Positions 32,429 to 41,780 of a DNA stretch of 64,000 nucleotides are shown one piece after another. The notes under the pieces were generated by a model. That model was not told the origin of the DNA and ran no database searches. It saw only the letters and a program-made list of their open reading frames with translations. Both the position numbers and the translations under genes were made by a program. Location of the stretch: assembly GCA_003574785.1 (NCBI GenBank), contig QORU01000022.1, positions 1 through 64,000 on the forward strand, read 5' to 3'. Every line of letters begins with the position of its first letter. Position 1 is the first letter of the stretch. Source of the stretch: Taklimakanibacter deserti (GTDB taxonomy: Bacteria > Pseudomonadota > Alphaproteobacteria > Rhizobiales > Aestuariivirgaceae).

Positions 32429-33946
32429 TTACTTCTTGTCGGTGTCCTCGAAGAAGAACCGGCCCAGCGGATTCTGGTGGAAGTCGGTCACGTTCTTCCG
32501 GCAGCCATTGATGAACGGGCTGTAGTAGAGATCGATCCAGTTCACGTCTTCCTTGGCCATGGCCTGAAGCTCGGTATACATCTCCTTGCGCTTCTCGGTG
32601 TCGGCCTCGACCCGCGCCTTTTCCACCAGCTCCTTCACCTTGTCGTTCTTGTAGCGGGTCATGTAGTTCAGATTGGAATCATGCCCGAGGACGAAAGTGG
32701 TCTTCTGGTCGGGATCGAGGATGTCGTTGGTCCAGTAATTGGTCGCGAGCTCGTAATTGCCGTCGACCAGGGTCTGCCAGATCTGGCTCGCATCCATTTT
32801 CTGGATGGTGACGGTGACGCCGGCCTTGGCGAGCTGCTGCTGTAGCAGGATCGCGATCTGCTCGTCGACGACGTCGCCGGCTTGCGCCAGATAGCTGAGG
32901 GCGAGACCCTCGGCGCCCGCATCCTTCAGGAGCTGCTTGGCCTTTTCGGGGTCGTAGGGACGCGCGAGATTCTTGTCGTTATGATAGAGGGCGCCCGCCG
33001 GGATATAGGAATTGGCGACCTGGCCCAGTCCGAAGGTCACGGTATCGACGATCGCCTTCTTGTCGATGGCGAGATCGAGCGCCTCGCGCACTTCCTTTTT
33101 GCCCAAGGCGCCTTTCTCATGGTTGATCAGGAGCGCGTCCTCGCGTGTCGAGGGCGCGACCAGAATGTTGAGATTGGGATCCTTCTTCAGCTCGGCCTCT
33201 TTCGAGAATGGAACGAAGATCGAGCAGTCGATCTCGCCCGCCTGGAGCTTCAGCATCCGCGTATTGTCGTCGACCAGCGAGATCCATTCCACCCCGTCGA
33301 GCTTGACCTTGTCGGCCTCCCAGTAGTTCGGGTTCTTTTTGAGGATGACGCGATCGCCGCGCCGCCATTCCGCCAGGCTGAAGGCGCCTGACGCCATGGG
33401 CTTCTCGGCATAGCCCTCATCGCCCGCCGCCTCCACCGCCTTTTGCGACAGGATCGAGACGCTGGGCATGGCGAGCAGCGACAGGAAGGCGGCGATCGGC
33501 TGATCGAGAGTCACGACCAGCGTCTTGTCGTCCTTCGCCTCGGCAGTCTTGATCATCTTGAAGGAATCCTTCAGTACCGAGGCGGGATTGTCGCGCAGCC
33601 GCACGATGGAGAACACCGCATCCTGGGCGGTGATGGGCGAGCCGTCCTCGAACTTGGCGTCGCGCAGCTTGAAGGTGTAGGTGAGGCCGTCCTTCGAGGC
33701 TTCCCAGCTCTCGGCGAGGCCCGGCTCGAGCTTGCTGCCGGTCTTGTCGACCCGCACCAGCACGTCATACATGCTCGAGATCACCCAGAAGTCGACATTG
33801 AGCGCTGTCCGGGTGGGATCGAAATTCGTCGAATCCTCGCGCCGCCCGACGGTCAGCGTGCCGGAAGCCTCGGCGAGGCTTGTCGCGGCGATTGCGCCGG
33901 CGAGGACGAGGGCTGAGGCGGTGATCAGTTTTCGTGGCTTCGGCAT
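32429..33946 (-). CDS. ABC transporter substrate-binding protein, family 5
   Basis: A 505-residue peptide/nickel-type binding protein with a Sec signal (LITASALVLAGAIAATSLAE, cleaved near AEA). Family features include LTVGRREDSTNFDPTR near the mature start and LAESWEASKDGLTYTFKLRD. It is the last gene of its operon, after the permeases and ATPases, which reverses the usual order seen at 10249-15732. It gathers substrate for the IclR-linked transporter. The ligand is unknown. Confidence 0.92.
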   Translation of the reverse strand: MPKPRKLITASALVLAGAIAATSLAEASGTLTVGRREDSTNFDPTRTALNVDFWVISSMYDVLVRVDKTGSKLEPGLAESWEASKDGLTYTFKLRDAKFEDGSPITAQDAVFSIVRLRDNPASVLKDSFKMIKTAEAKDDKTLVVTLDQPIAAFLSLLAMPSVSILSQKAVEAAGDEGYAEKPMASGAFSLAEWRRGDRVILKKNPNYWEADKVKLDGVEWISLVDDNTRMLKLQAGEIDCSIFVPFSKEAELKKDPNLNILVAPSTREDALLINHEKGALGKKEVREALDLAIDKKAIVDTVTFGLGQVANSYIPAGALYHNDKNLARPYDPEKAKQLLKDAGAEGLALSYLAQAGDVVDEQIAILLQQQLAKAGVTVTIQKMDASQIWQTLVDGNYELATNYWTNDILDPDQKTTFVLGHDSNLNYMTRYKNDKVKELVEKARVEADTEKRKEMYTELQAMAKEDVNWIDLYYSPFINGCRKNVTDFHQNPLGRFFFEDTDKK

Positions 33947-33963
33947 TTGATCGTCTCCCTTGG

Positions 33964-34938
33964 TTACTGCGTGGCTTCGTCATAAAGCAGGCAAGCGGCG
34001 CGCCGCCCCTCGATGCGCCGGAAGGATGGCGCGCCGCCCGATCGGCATTTGTCCATCACGTTCGGACAGCGCGGATGAAAGGCGCAGCCCACAGGCAGGT
34101 TGAGCGGGCTCGGCGGCTCGCCGGTGAGAAGGGCTGCGGCGACAGGCCGGTCGGGATCGATGTCGGGCACCGAGCGTATCAAGGCTTGCGCATAAGGATG
34201 TTTTGGGCTGGTGAAGATTTGATGCGTCGGCCCTTCCTCGACGATGCGCCCGAGATACATGACGGCGACCCGGTCACACAGATTGCGGACCACGGCCAGG
34301 TCATGGGTGATGAAGATCATCGCCAGGTCGAATCTGCGGCGCAGGTCGATGAGCAGATTGATGATCTGCGCCTGGATCGAGACGTCGAGCGCGGAGAGGC
34401 ACTCATCGGCGACGATGAGCTTGGGTTCGACCGCAAGCGCGCGGGCGATGCCGGCTCGCTGGCACTGGCCGCCCGAAAGCGTCGCCGGCTTGCGCGCGGC
34501 ATGTTCCGCGGAGAGGCCGACGAGCGTCAGGAGCTCCTCGACCCGTGCCTTCACGTCCTGGCGTGTGGTCTTGCCGTGGACGAGGAGGACTTCGGCTATG
34601 GCCGCCCCGATCGTCATGCGCGGGTTGAAGGCATTGTGCGGATCCTGGAAGATCATCGCGGTCTCGCGCCGCAGTGCGAGCAGGCTGCGCGGCTGGTCCG
34701 GGTCGACCGGACGGCCGGCGAAGGCCACGGTGCCGCCGCTCCTATGGGTGAGGCCCAGGATCGAGCGGGCGAGTGTCGTCTTGCCGCAACCGGATTCGCC
34801 GACGAGCCCCAGGGTTTGGCCGGGCTCAAGGGAAAGCGTTACGTCCGCGACGGCGGAAACGGATTTTCTCCCGTTCAGGAATCCGCCCGCCGAATACTCG
34901 ACGCTCAGGCGATCGACGGTGAGGAGCGATGCCGTCAT
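33964..34938 (-). CDS. Dipeptide-type ABC transporter ATP-binding protein (DppF-like)
   Basis: A 324-residue ATPase with Walker A GESGCGKTT, Q-loop MIFQDPHNAFNP, signature LSGGQCQRAGIARAL, Walker B LIVADE followed by CLSALDV, and H-loop FITHDLA. Its Walker B region is followed by cysteine instead of the usual proline-threonine pair. The C-terminal extension has the CAFHPRCPNVMDKC cysteine cluster of peptide transporters. It follows the DppD-like gene with no gap and precedes the binding-protein gene by 17 bp. Confidence 0.92.
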   Translation of the reverse strand: MTASLLTVDRLSVEYSAGGFLNGRKSVSAVADVTLSLEPGQTLGLVGESGCGKTTLARSILGLTHRSGGTVAFAGRPVDPDQPRSLLALRRETAMIFQDPHNAFNPRMTIGAAIAEVLLVHGKTTRQDVKARVEELLTLVGLSAEHAARKPATLSGGQCQRAGIARALAVEPKLIVADECLSALDVSIQAQIINLLIDLRRRFDLAMIFITHDLAVVRNLCDRVAVMYLGRIVEEGPTHQIFTSPKHPYAQALIRSVPDIDPDRPVAAALLTGEPPSPLNLPVGCAFHPRCPNVMDKCRSGGAPSFRRIEGRRAACLLYDEATQ

Positions 34939-35925
34939 CTACGCCGCCTTCCCGCTCAGAACCGCGTGACACGCCACGATATGGCGGCGGTCGATCGTCA
35001 CGGCCTCGGGGACGTCGTGGCTGCAGCGCGCCATGGCCTTCTCACAACGGGGATGAAAGCGGCAGCCCGAGGGATAGGACGTGACCGAGGGCGGTTGCCC
35101 CGGGATATTGGCGAAACTGCCGCCATTGCCGATGCCGGCGGAAGGCTGGCAGGCGATGAGCTTCCGCGTATAGGGATGGCGCGGCGCCTTCAGCACCTCC
35201 CGCTTCGGGCCGCTTTCGCACAAGCGCCCGGCATACATCACCGCCACCCGGTCGCAGGTCTGCGCCACGACGGCGAGATCGTGGGTGATCAGGATCGCGC
35301 CAAGGCCGCGCCGGTCGCGCAAATCGAGCAGCAGACGCAGGATCTGCGCCTGGATAGTGACGTCGAGCGCCGTCGTCGGCTCGTCGGCGATCAGGAGATC
35401 GGGGTCGCAGGCGAGCGCCAGCGCGATCATGGCGCGCTGGCGCATGCCGCCGGAAAACTCGAAGGGATAGTTGTCGACGCGATTCTGTGGGTCAGGAATG
35501 CCGACCTGGCGCAGAAGTTCGACCGCGAGGGAGCGTGCTTCTGGGGCCGTGATCTGCTTGTGGACCTTAAGCGTCTCGCCGATCTGCTTGCCGATGCTCA
35601 TGATCGGATCGAGATGGCTCGAGGGGTTCTGGAAGATCATGCCGATGCGCCGGCCGCGGATCTTGCGCAGCTCGGCTTCTTGCGCCTTGGCGATGTCGGT
35701 GCCGTCGAGGCGGATTTCGCCGCCGGTGATCTTGAGGTTGCTGGTCGGAAAGAGCCGCATCAGCGCCCGGCAGGTCACGGTTTTGCCCGAGCCCGATTCG
35801 CCGACCATGCCCAAGATCTCGCCGCGCTCCACCGTGAAGCTGACCGCATCGACGATCGGCTGAGCGATGCCGTGCCGGATGGAGGCGATGCTCAAGTCGC
35901 GGACCTCGAGAAGCGGCGCGCTCAT
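34939..35925 (-). CDS. Dipeptide-type ABC transporter ATP-binding protein (DppD-like)
   Basis: A 328-residue ATPase with Walker [10 protein letters not shown]-loop [12 protein letters not shown], signature [15 protein letters not shown], Walker B LLIADEP and H-loop LITHDLA. The C-terminal [16 protein letters not shown] cysteine set marks the peptide-transporter subgroup. The start at 35925 is set by the 4-bp overlap with the DppC-like stop; the open frame continues upstream through the permease gene only as an antiframe artefact. Confidence 0.92.
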   Translation of the reverse strand: MSAPLLEVRDLSIASIRHGIAQPIVDAVSFTVERGEILGMVGESGSGKTVTCRALMRLFPTSNLKITGGEIRLDGTDIAKAQEAELRKIRGRRIGMIFQNPSSHLDPIMSIGKQIGETLKVHKQITAPEARSLAVELLRQVGIPDPQNRVDNYPFEFSGGMRQRAMIALALACDPDLLIADEPTTALDVTIQAQILRLLLDLRDRRGLGAILITHDLAVVAQTCDRVAVMYAGRLCESGPKREVLKAPRHPYTRKLIACQPSAGIGNGGSFANIPGQPPSVTSYPSGCRFHPRCEKAMARCSHDVPEAVTIDRRHIVACHAVLSGKAA

Positions 35926-36758
35926 TCGCGCACCCCCAGCAACTCGCCGAGACCGTCGGCCGCCATGCTGAAGCCGAAAGCGAGGATGACGAGCGCACAG
36001 CCGGGGAAGGTGGTGATCCACCAGGCGGTGGTGATGAAGGCCTGTCCTTCCGCGATCATGATGCCCCATTCGGCGGTCGGCGGCTGGACGCCGAGGCCGA
36101 GATAGCTCACCGCCGCACCGCTCAGGATGACGAGCACGATGTCCGACATCGAGAACACGATCGAGGCGACGAGCGCATTGGGCAGGATGTGGCGCAGCAT
36201 GATGCGGGCATGCGAGAAGCCGAGGCTCTTGGCGGCGGTGACGAAGTCGCTGTGCTTGAGGACGAGCACTTGCGCGCGCACCAGGCGCGCATAGGACACC
36301 CAGCCGACAAGGGCGATGGCGATATAGAAGCTGAGGAGGCCGGGTCCTAGATAAGCGATGATCGCCAGCATCAGGACCAGGAAGGGGAAAGCGAGGACGA
36401 TATCGACGATGCGCATGAAGATCGCATCGGTGAGCCCGCCGAGATAGCCCGATGTCAGGCCGATCGCGGTGCCGATGATGAAGGGGAACAGGACGCCGAA
36501 GAAACCGATCTGCAGATCGACGCGGATCGCCCAGATGACGCGCGAAAAGACGTCGCGGCCAAAATTGTCGGTGCCGAAGAGATGAGCGAGACTCGGCGGC
36601 TGGAGCGCATTGGGGGTGTCCTGCGCGATCGGATCGAAAGGCGCCACCCAAGGTGCTGCGAGCGCCAGCAAAAGGGCCGCCGCGATGATGGCCATGCCGA
36701 GCACCAGAGGCATCGGCAGGTCCATGCGCCGGTTGGCGGTGGTCCAGGCGAGGCTCAT
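35922..36758 (-). CDS. Dipeptide-type ABC transporter permease (DppC-like)
   Basis: A 278-residue permease with an N-terminal helix (LVLGMAIIAAALLLALAAPW), the HLFGTDNFGRDVFSRVIW box, five more hydrophobic segments and coupling region AAKSLGFSHARIMLRHILPN. Its ATG at 36758 overlaps the DppB-like stop by four bases. It forms the channel of the second dipeptide-type importer. Confidence 0.92.
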   Translation of the reverse strand: MSLAWTTANRRMDLPMPLVLGMAIIAAALLLALAAPWVAPFDPIAQDTPNALQPPSLAHLFGTDNFGRDVFSRVIWAIRVDLQIGFFGVLFPFIIGTAIGLTSGYLGGLTDAIFMRIVDIVLAFPFLVLMLAIIAYLGPGLLSFYIAIALVGWVSYARLVRAQVLVLKHSDFVTAAKSLGFSHARIMLRHILPNALVASIVFSMSDIVLVILSGAAVSYLGLGVQPPTAEWGIMIAEGQAFITTAWWITTFPGCALVILAFGFSMAADGLGELLGVRE

Positions 36759-37693
36759 AGGCGCACTCTCGGATCGGCGGCGACGGTCAGGAGATCGGCG
36801 ATGAAGTTGACCGCAACGCTCGCCACCGCGAAGGCCATGGCGACGCCCTGCACGACCATGAAATCGCGCGTGAAAATCCCGCGCACCAGGAGCTGGCCGA
36901 GGCCCGGCAGCGAGAACACCGATTCGACCACCACAGTGCCGCCGATCAGCCAGCCGATATTGACGGCGAGCAGGTTGATGGTGGGGACGAGCGAGTTCGG
37001 CAGGACGTGGCGAAAGAAGATTACGCTTTCGGGCAGGCTTCGCGCCCGCGCCGCCAGCGCGTGATCGGACGACATTTCCGCCAGGATGCTGGCGCGAAGA
37101 TTGCGCGTCAGCACGGCCGAAAGGGCGAGAGCGACCGTGACGCAAGGCAGCACCATGTGATGCAGCCGGTCGAGGGCGTCTTCGCCATAGCCTGAGACGG
37201 GAAACCAGCCGAGCTTCACGCTGAACACGATGATCAGCATGATGCCGAGCCAGAAAGCGGGAAAGCCCAGGCCCGCCGTCGAGACGAGCCTGATCACATG
37301 ATCGAAGAGCTTGCCGCGCCTGCCGGCGGCGAAGCTCGCCAGCGGAACGGCGATGAGCACCGCGAGGACGACGCTGCCCAGAACCAGGAACAAGGTCGGC
37401 GCCAGGCGCTCGGTGATGAGCTGCAGGACGTCGACCCGGTAGAGGATCGATTTGCCCATCTCGCCCTTGAACAGGTTCTTGATGAAATAGAAATATTGCA
37501 GCCACAGCGGCTCATCGAGGCCGAACTGGGCGCGGATGCGGGCGATGGCCTCGGGCGTGGACTTCGTGCCGAGAAGCACGCGCGCCGGATCGCCCGGGAT
37601 CGAGCGCACCAGCAGGAAGGTGATGATGCTGATGCCGACGAGCACTGGCACCAGCTGCAGCGGCCTTGTGAAGACGAAGCGGAAGCGGTCCAT
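36755..37693 (-). CDS. Dipeptide-type ABC transporter permease (DppB-like)
   Basis: A 312-residue permease beginning with the conserved PLQLVPVLVGISIITFLLV helix and RSIPGDPARVLLG. The coupling loop is ARARSLPESVIFFRHVLPN. It is the first gene of the second dipeptide-type operon and is divergent from the IclR regulator across 230 bp, which makes that regulator the likely controller. Confidence 0.92.
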   Translation of the reverse strand: MDRFRFVFTRPLQLVPVLVGISIITFLLVRSIPGDPARVLLGTKSTPEAIARIRAQFGLDEPLWLQYFYFIKNLFKGEMGKSILYRVDVLQLITERLAPTLFLVLGSVVLAVLIAVPLASFAAGRRGKLFDHVIRLVSTAGLGFPAFWLGIMLIIVFSVKLGWFPVSGYGEDALDRLHHMVLPCVTVALALSAVLTRNLRASILAEMSSDHALAARARSLPESVIFFRHVLPNSLVPTINLLAVNIGWLIGGTVVVESVFSLPGLGQLLVRGIFTRDFMVVQGVAMAFAVASVAVNFIADLLTVAADPRVRL

Positions 37694-37847
37694 GGCCTCA
37701 GCCTCCGGGCATCATCGCCGGGAATCGCAGGGGAAGACACATCGCGCGGACATGTCCTGACAAGTCTTGCCCGTCACTTCGAAATATACCTCCCCACCCG
37801 ACCGTCGCAAAGAAAGCCGCAACGGTCACTTTTTTCTGACTTATTGC

Positions 37848-37875
37848 ATTGTAATATCTTCTACTTTAATACAAT
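37848..37875. promoter_or_regulatory. Inverted repeat in the IclR-dpp divergent promoter
   Basis: ATTGTAAT (37848-37855) and AATACAAT (37868-37875) are inverted half-sites with one mismatch, separated by 12 bases in an AT-rich patch. Position between divergent starts suits an IclR-family operator; the assignment is inference. Confidence 0.5.
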
Positions 37876-37923
37876 AGCATCACTCCGGGCTCGATCAAGC
37901 TTCATGAAGTCAAGGGACGATTG

Positions 37924-38772
37924 ATGGGAACCGGTCCCGTTGCTCCGACGGAAGGCACTGCCCCGGCTCTCTCGACCGCGCCTTCGGAGGCGATCGAAGC
38001 GCGGAATTCGCTTTATGTGACGTCGATCGAGAAGGGCATTCGGGTCATGAATGCTTTCATGGGCGAACGCTCGCTGGGCCTTGCCGATGTGGCGCGCAAG
38101 ACCGGCCTCGATATGAGCGCGGTGCAGCGTTTCGTCTTCACCTGGCAGGCGCTCGGCTATTTGCGCAAGGACGAGCGCACGCGGCGTTATCATTGCTCGC
38201 CGAAGATGCTCGACTGGGCGCTGCTCTATCAATATTCCGATCCGCTCATCGTGATCGCCGCACCTGCCCTCCTGGCGATGGTCGAGGAGACGGGGCAGGC
38301 GGCAAATCTGGGAAGGCTCATCGACGCGGAGGTGATCTATGTCTCGCGCATCCCGAGCCGCCGCGCCCGCCTGGTCGGACCGGTGATCGGCGACCGCGCG
38401 CCCGCCTTCTGCACCGCCTCCGGGCGCGCCATCATGTCGAGGCTCGATCCGGCCGAGGTCGAGGAGATTCTCGACGCGGCGCCGCGCCGGCAGTTGACGC
38501 GTCACACCATTGTCGATCGCGACGAGATCCTGGAGCGTGTCGCGCAAGCGCGCAGCGACGGCTTCACCATCGCCGTGGAAGAATGCCTGCTGGGCGAGAT
38601 CACCGTCGCCGCTCCCATCACCAGCACGCTGGGCAGACCGGTCGCCTCGGTCAATCTGTCGATGCGGACCGGCAATTTCACCGCCGAGCGCGTGCGTGAG
38701 GAAATGGCGCCGGTGATCGTCAATACCGCCTCGGTGATTTCCGAAGCCTATGCCCGCTCCGGTCAGTTCTAG
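37924..38772 (+). CDS. IclR family transcriptional regulator
   Basis: About 282 residues. After a 30-residue unstructured start, the winged helix covers about 33-95 (VTSIEKGIRVMNAF, LADVARKTGLDMSAVQRFVF, GYLRKDERTRRYH). The C-terminal IclR effector domain ends near EEMAPVIVNTASVIS. It is divergent from the second dipeptide-type ABC operon and overlaps the 3' end of the UgpC-like gene by four bases. It most likely controls the divergent ABC operon. Confidence 0.92.
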   Translation: MGTGPVAPTEGTAPALSTAPSEAIEARNSLYVTSIEKGIRVMNAFMGERSLGLADVARKTGLDMSAVQRFVFTWQALGYLRKDERTRRYHCSPKMLDWALLYQYSDPLIVIAAPALLAMVEETGQAANLGRLIDAEVIYVSRIPSRRARLVGPVIGDRAPAFCTASGRAIMSRLDPAEVEEILDAAPRRQLTRHTIVDRDEILERVAQARSDGFTIAVEECLLGEITVAAPITSTLGRPVASVNLSMRTGNFTAERVREEMAPVIVNTASVISEAYARSGQF

Positions 38773-39902
38773 CTCCGCAAAGCGAGCCCGGTCTCAGGAT
38801 CGAAGAAATGCGCGCGATCCATGTCGACGCCCATGGTGAGCGGTGCGCCGCGCTCGGGAAGGAAACGCGGATCGATGCGCGCCGTGATGCGGTTGGATTG
38901 CTCGCCCTTGAGGTCGAAGAAGACATAGGCATCGGCGCCGGTCATTTCGGTCATCAGGACCTCGCTGCTGAGGCCCCCCGGTGACGGATTGGGATAGAGG
39001 AAAGCCTCCGGCCTGACGCCCAGTATGAGCTCGCGGTCGATCGATTTTGCAAGATAACGGCGCACCGCAGCCTGCGCCGCGGTGAGGGGCAGGACCATGT
39101 CGGTGCCGGCGATGACGCAGCCGAGCGCCCCATCCTGGCGCACCGGCCGCGCTTTGAAAAAATTCATCGCCGGCGAGCCGATGAAGCCGGCGACGAACAG
39201 ATTGACCGGATTCTCATAAAGCTCGCGCGGCGCGGCGCATTGCTGGAGATTGCTTTCGCTTTCCTCGGTGACCGGCTTGAGCACCGCGACGCGATCGCCC
39301 ATGGTCATCGCCTCGACCTGGTCATGGGTGACATAGAGCGTCGTGACGCCGAGGCTGGCATTGAGCAGCTTCAATTCGGCGCGCATCTGCACGCGCAATT
39401 TGGCATCGAGATTGGACAAAGGCTCGTCCATCAGGAAGCATTGCGGATCGCGCACGATGGCCCGGCCCATGGCGACGCGCTGGCGCTGACCGCCCGACAG
39501 CGATCCCGGCCTCTTGCGCAAATAGGGCGTGAGATCGAGGGTGCGCGCCGCCTGCTCCACTTTCTGCCTGATGATGTCCTTGGGCACTTTCCTCTGCCCG
39601 AGGCCGAAGGCCATGTTCTCGAACACATCCATATGCGGATAGAGCGCGTAGTTCTGGAACACCATGGCGATGTCGCGGTCGCCGGGCCCGAGATCGGTCA
39701 CATCCTTGCCGCCAATGGCGATGCGTCCCTGAGTCAGCGTCTCGAGGCCGGCGGCGCTGCGCAGGAGCGTGGACTTGCCGCAGCCCGAAGGACCGACAAG
39801 CACCAGGAATTCGCCGTCCTTGACCTCGAGATCGACGCGCGACAAAGCGAGCGTCCCGTCGCTGAAGCGCTTGCCGACCGAGGAGAAGCTCAAGGACGCC
39901 AT
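38769..39902 (-). CDS. Sugar ABC transporter ATP-binding protein (UgpC/MalK type)
   Basis: A 377-residue ATPase with Walker A GPSGCGKST, Q-loop MVFQNYALYPHM, signature LSGGQRQRVAMGRAI, Walker B CFLMDEP, D-loop SNLDAK and H-loop VTHDQVEAM. A C-terminal TOBE/MalK regulatory region (about 240-377) is present. The ATG at 39902 shares one base with the stop of the Gfo/Idh gene (TGATG). It is the last gene of the sugar transporter operon. An insertion-like KPVTEESESNLQQCAA replaces the usual short turn before the TOBE domain. Confidence 0.92.
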   Translation of the reverse strand: MASLSFSSVGKRFSDGTLALSRVDLEVKDGEFLVLVGPSGCGKSTLLRSAAGLETLTQGRIAIGGKDVTDLGPGDRDIAMVFQNYALYPHMDVFENMAFGLGQRKVPKDIIRQKVEQAARTLDLTPYLRKRPGSLSGGQRQRVAMGRAIVRDPQCFLMDEPLSNLDAKLRVQMRAELKLLNASLGVTTLYVTHDQVEAMTMGDRVAVLKPVTEESESNLQQCAAPRELYENPVNLFVAGFIGSPAMNFFKARPVRQDGALGCVIAGTDMVLPLTAAQAAVRRYLAKSIDRELILGVRPEAFLYPNPSPGGLSSEVLMTEMTGADAYVFFDLKGEQSNRITARIDPRFLPERGAPLTMGVDMDRAHFFDPETGLALRS

Positions 39903-40963
39903 CAGCGCGCTCGCTTCGGCAGCTTGACGCTCTGACCGGTCTTTGCCGCCTCTTCGATGGCGGTGAGCACGCGGGTGACCTGAAGCCCGTCCTCGGCATC
40001 GGCGAGGACCGGCGCATCGAGCGTCACCGCATCGACGAAGCGCGCGATCGCTTCCATGACGAAGCCGCCGATGCGCCCGCCGGCGGCCGGCGTCACGCCC
40101 AGCATGTCGCCGGCACGCAGGCCCGCGCCGGCATATTTCTTGAAGGTGCCGTTCTGCGCCGTGCTGATCTCGACCGAGCCCTTCTCGCCGACAATCTCCA
40201 TCTTGAAATCGAAGACGAGCGGCAGATCGCGCGGCAGCACCCAGCTGTTCTCGAGCGAAGCGACCGCGCCATTGTCGAATTCGAGAAGAGCCATGTGCAC
40301 ATCCGCCGTGTCGACGCCTTGTCCGGCAAGAAAGCCATGGCGTTTCATGGCCTGGACGCGCACGACTTCGGCATCGAGCGTGAAGCGCAAGGCATCGACG
40401 GCGTGGCTGCCGATGAACCACAGGGCGGAAGATTTCGCCGCCCAGCTCAGCATGTCGAAAGGCACGAACAGCGTGTTGGAGAGTCTCGCCGAGGCATGGA
40501 GCGGCAGGCCGATCTCGCCGGCGCCGATCGCTTCCTTCATGGCATGGACGGCCGGATTGACCCGGTTGTGGAAGTCGATCATGACCTTGACCTTGCTCCT
40601 GGCGGCAAGGGCGGCGATCTTTTCCGCTTCCTCGAGCGTGGTGGCGAGCGGCTTCTCGCTCAAGACATGCTTGCCGGCCGCGAGTGCTGCCATGACGATG
40701 TCGGCATGGGCAAAATCGGGCGTCGCCACGGTCACCGCCTCGATTTCTGGATCGGCGATGAGCTCGCGGTAATCCGTATAGGCCTTGGGCGCGCCGAACT
40801 GCTCCTGCATCGCCTGTGCCCGTTTCGGATCGAGGTCGCAGACCGCGGCGAGCTCGGCTTGCGGTAGGGCATTGAGCGTCTTGCAATGGAAGGAGCCCCA
40901 CAATCCGGCACCCACGACGCCGAACTGGGTTTTCGATTTCGATGATTTCGCGGATGTGGTCAT
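39902..40963 (-). CDS. Gfo/Idh/MocA family oxidoreductase
   Basis: A 353-residue NAD(P)-dependent dehydrogenase. The Rossmann motif is FGVVGAGLWGSFH, the EKPLA segment holds the catalytic-type lysine, and the C-terminal alpha/beta domain has GSHAVDALRF with the usual histidine. Family members oxidise or epimerise inositols and sugars. It is placed between the permease and ATPase genes of a sugar ABC operon, so it should act on the imported sugar or polyol. Confidence 0.92.
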   Translation of the reverse strand: MTTSAKSSKSKTQFGVVGAGLWGSFHCKTLNALPQAELAAVCDLDPKRAQAMQEQFGAPKAYTDYRELIADPEIEAVTVATPDFAHADIVMAALAAGKHVLSEKPLATTLEEAEKIAALAARSKVKVMIDFHNRVNPAVHAMKEAIGAGEIGLPLHASARLSNTLFVPFDMLSWAAKSSALWFIGSHAVDALRFTLDAEVVRVQAMKRHGFLAGQGVDTADVHMALLEFDNGAVASLENSWVLPRDLPLVFDFKMEIVGEKGSVEISTAQNGTFKKYAGAGLRAGDMLGVTPAAGGRIGGFVMEAIARFVDAVTLDAPVLADAEDGLQVTRVLTAIEEAAKTGQSVKLPKRAR

Positions 40964-40964
40964 G

Positions 40965-41777
40965 TCAGCCCTTTACTGAACCAAAAGTGAGCCCGCGCAC
41001 GACATAGCGGTCGAGCGCCAGGAAGATGAGCATGGGTGGGATCATGGCGGCGACCGCGGCCGCGGCGATGAAACCCCAGGTGACGCCGGCGGTGCCGAAA
41101 TAGCGCAAGGTGCCGACCGGCAAGGTCGCCGTCGCGCGATTGCTCAGGACCAGCGGGAAAGCGGCATTGTTCCAGGAGAAGACGAAGGCGAACATCGAGG
41201 TGACGATGAGGCCGGGCAGGATCAGGGGCAGGACGATGCGCCACAGGATGGTGGCGGTCGAGGCGCCATCGACCCGCGCCGCTTCCTCGATCTCGACCGG
41301 CACCTCGTCGATGAAGCTGCGCAAGAGCCAGATCGAGAACGGGATGGTCAGCGTCTGCAGGATGAGGATCATCGAGAAATAGCTGCCCTTGAGACCGGCA
41401 GCGCTGGCGAGGATCGAATAGGGGATGAGGAAGGCGACGGGTGGCGCCATCAGGAGGCCCAGATACCACATCATCAGATGCTTGCGCCCCTTGACCCGGA
41501 AGCGCGACAAAGCATAGGCGGCGGGCAGCGAGAAGGGCAGGTTGAGCAGGACGGCGCCCGCGGCGACCACCAGGCTGTTGAAGAGCTGCGGCAGGTTGTT
41601 GCCGGGATCGCCGAAAGTGTAGTTGATCGAGTCCCAGCTCGGCGTGAAGGCGAGGACCGGTGGCATGGCGAAGAACGTGTCGGCCGGGCGGATGGCGAGC
41701 AGCACGAACCAGAGGATCGGCCCGATGAAGATCACCAGCAGCAGCAGCATGAAGGCGTAGAGGGCCGCTTTCCTCAT
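40965..41777 (-). CDS. Carbohydrate ABC transporter permease (MalG type)
   Basis: A 270-residue permease with an N-terminal helix (ALYAFMLLLLVIFIGPILWF) and six membrane segments. The EAA coupling loop is EEAARVDGASTATILWRIVL. It follows the MalF-type permease by three bases and precedes the Gfo/Idh gene by one base, so the operon is very compact. Confidence 0.93.
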   Translation of the reverse strand: MRKAALYAFMLLLLVIFIGPILWFVLLAIRPADTFFAMPPVLAFTPSWDSINYTFGDPGNNLPQLFNSLVVAAGAVLLNLPFSLPAAYALSRFRVKGRKHLMMWYLGLLMAPPVAFLIPYSILASAAGLKGSYFSMILILQTLTIPFSIWLLRSFIDEVPVEIEEAARVDGASTATILWRIVLPLILPGLIVTSMFAFVFSWNNAAFPLVLSNRATATLPVGTLRYFGTAGVTWGFIAAAAVAAMIPPMLIFLALDRYVVRGLTFGSVKG

Positions 41778-41780
41778 TGC

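Noticed and set aside
33934..36105. 723-codon plus-strand frame over two ATPase genes
   Set aside because: It is the reverse-frame image of two intact ABC ATPases and shows no domain.
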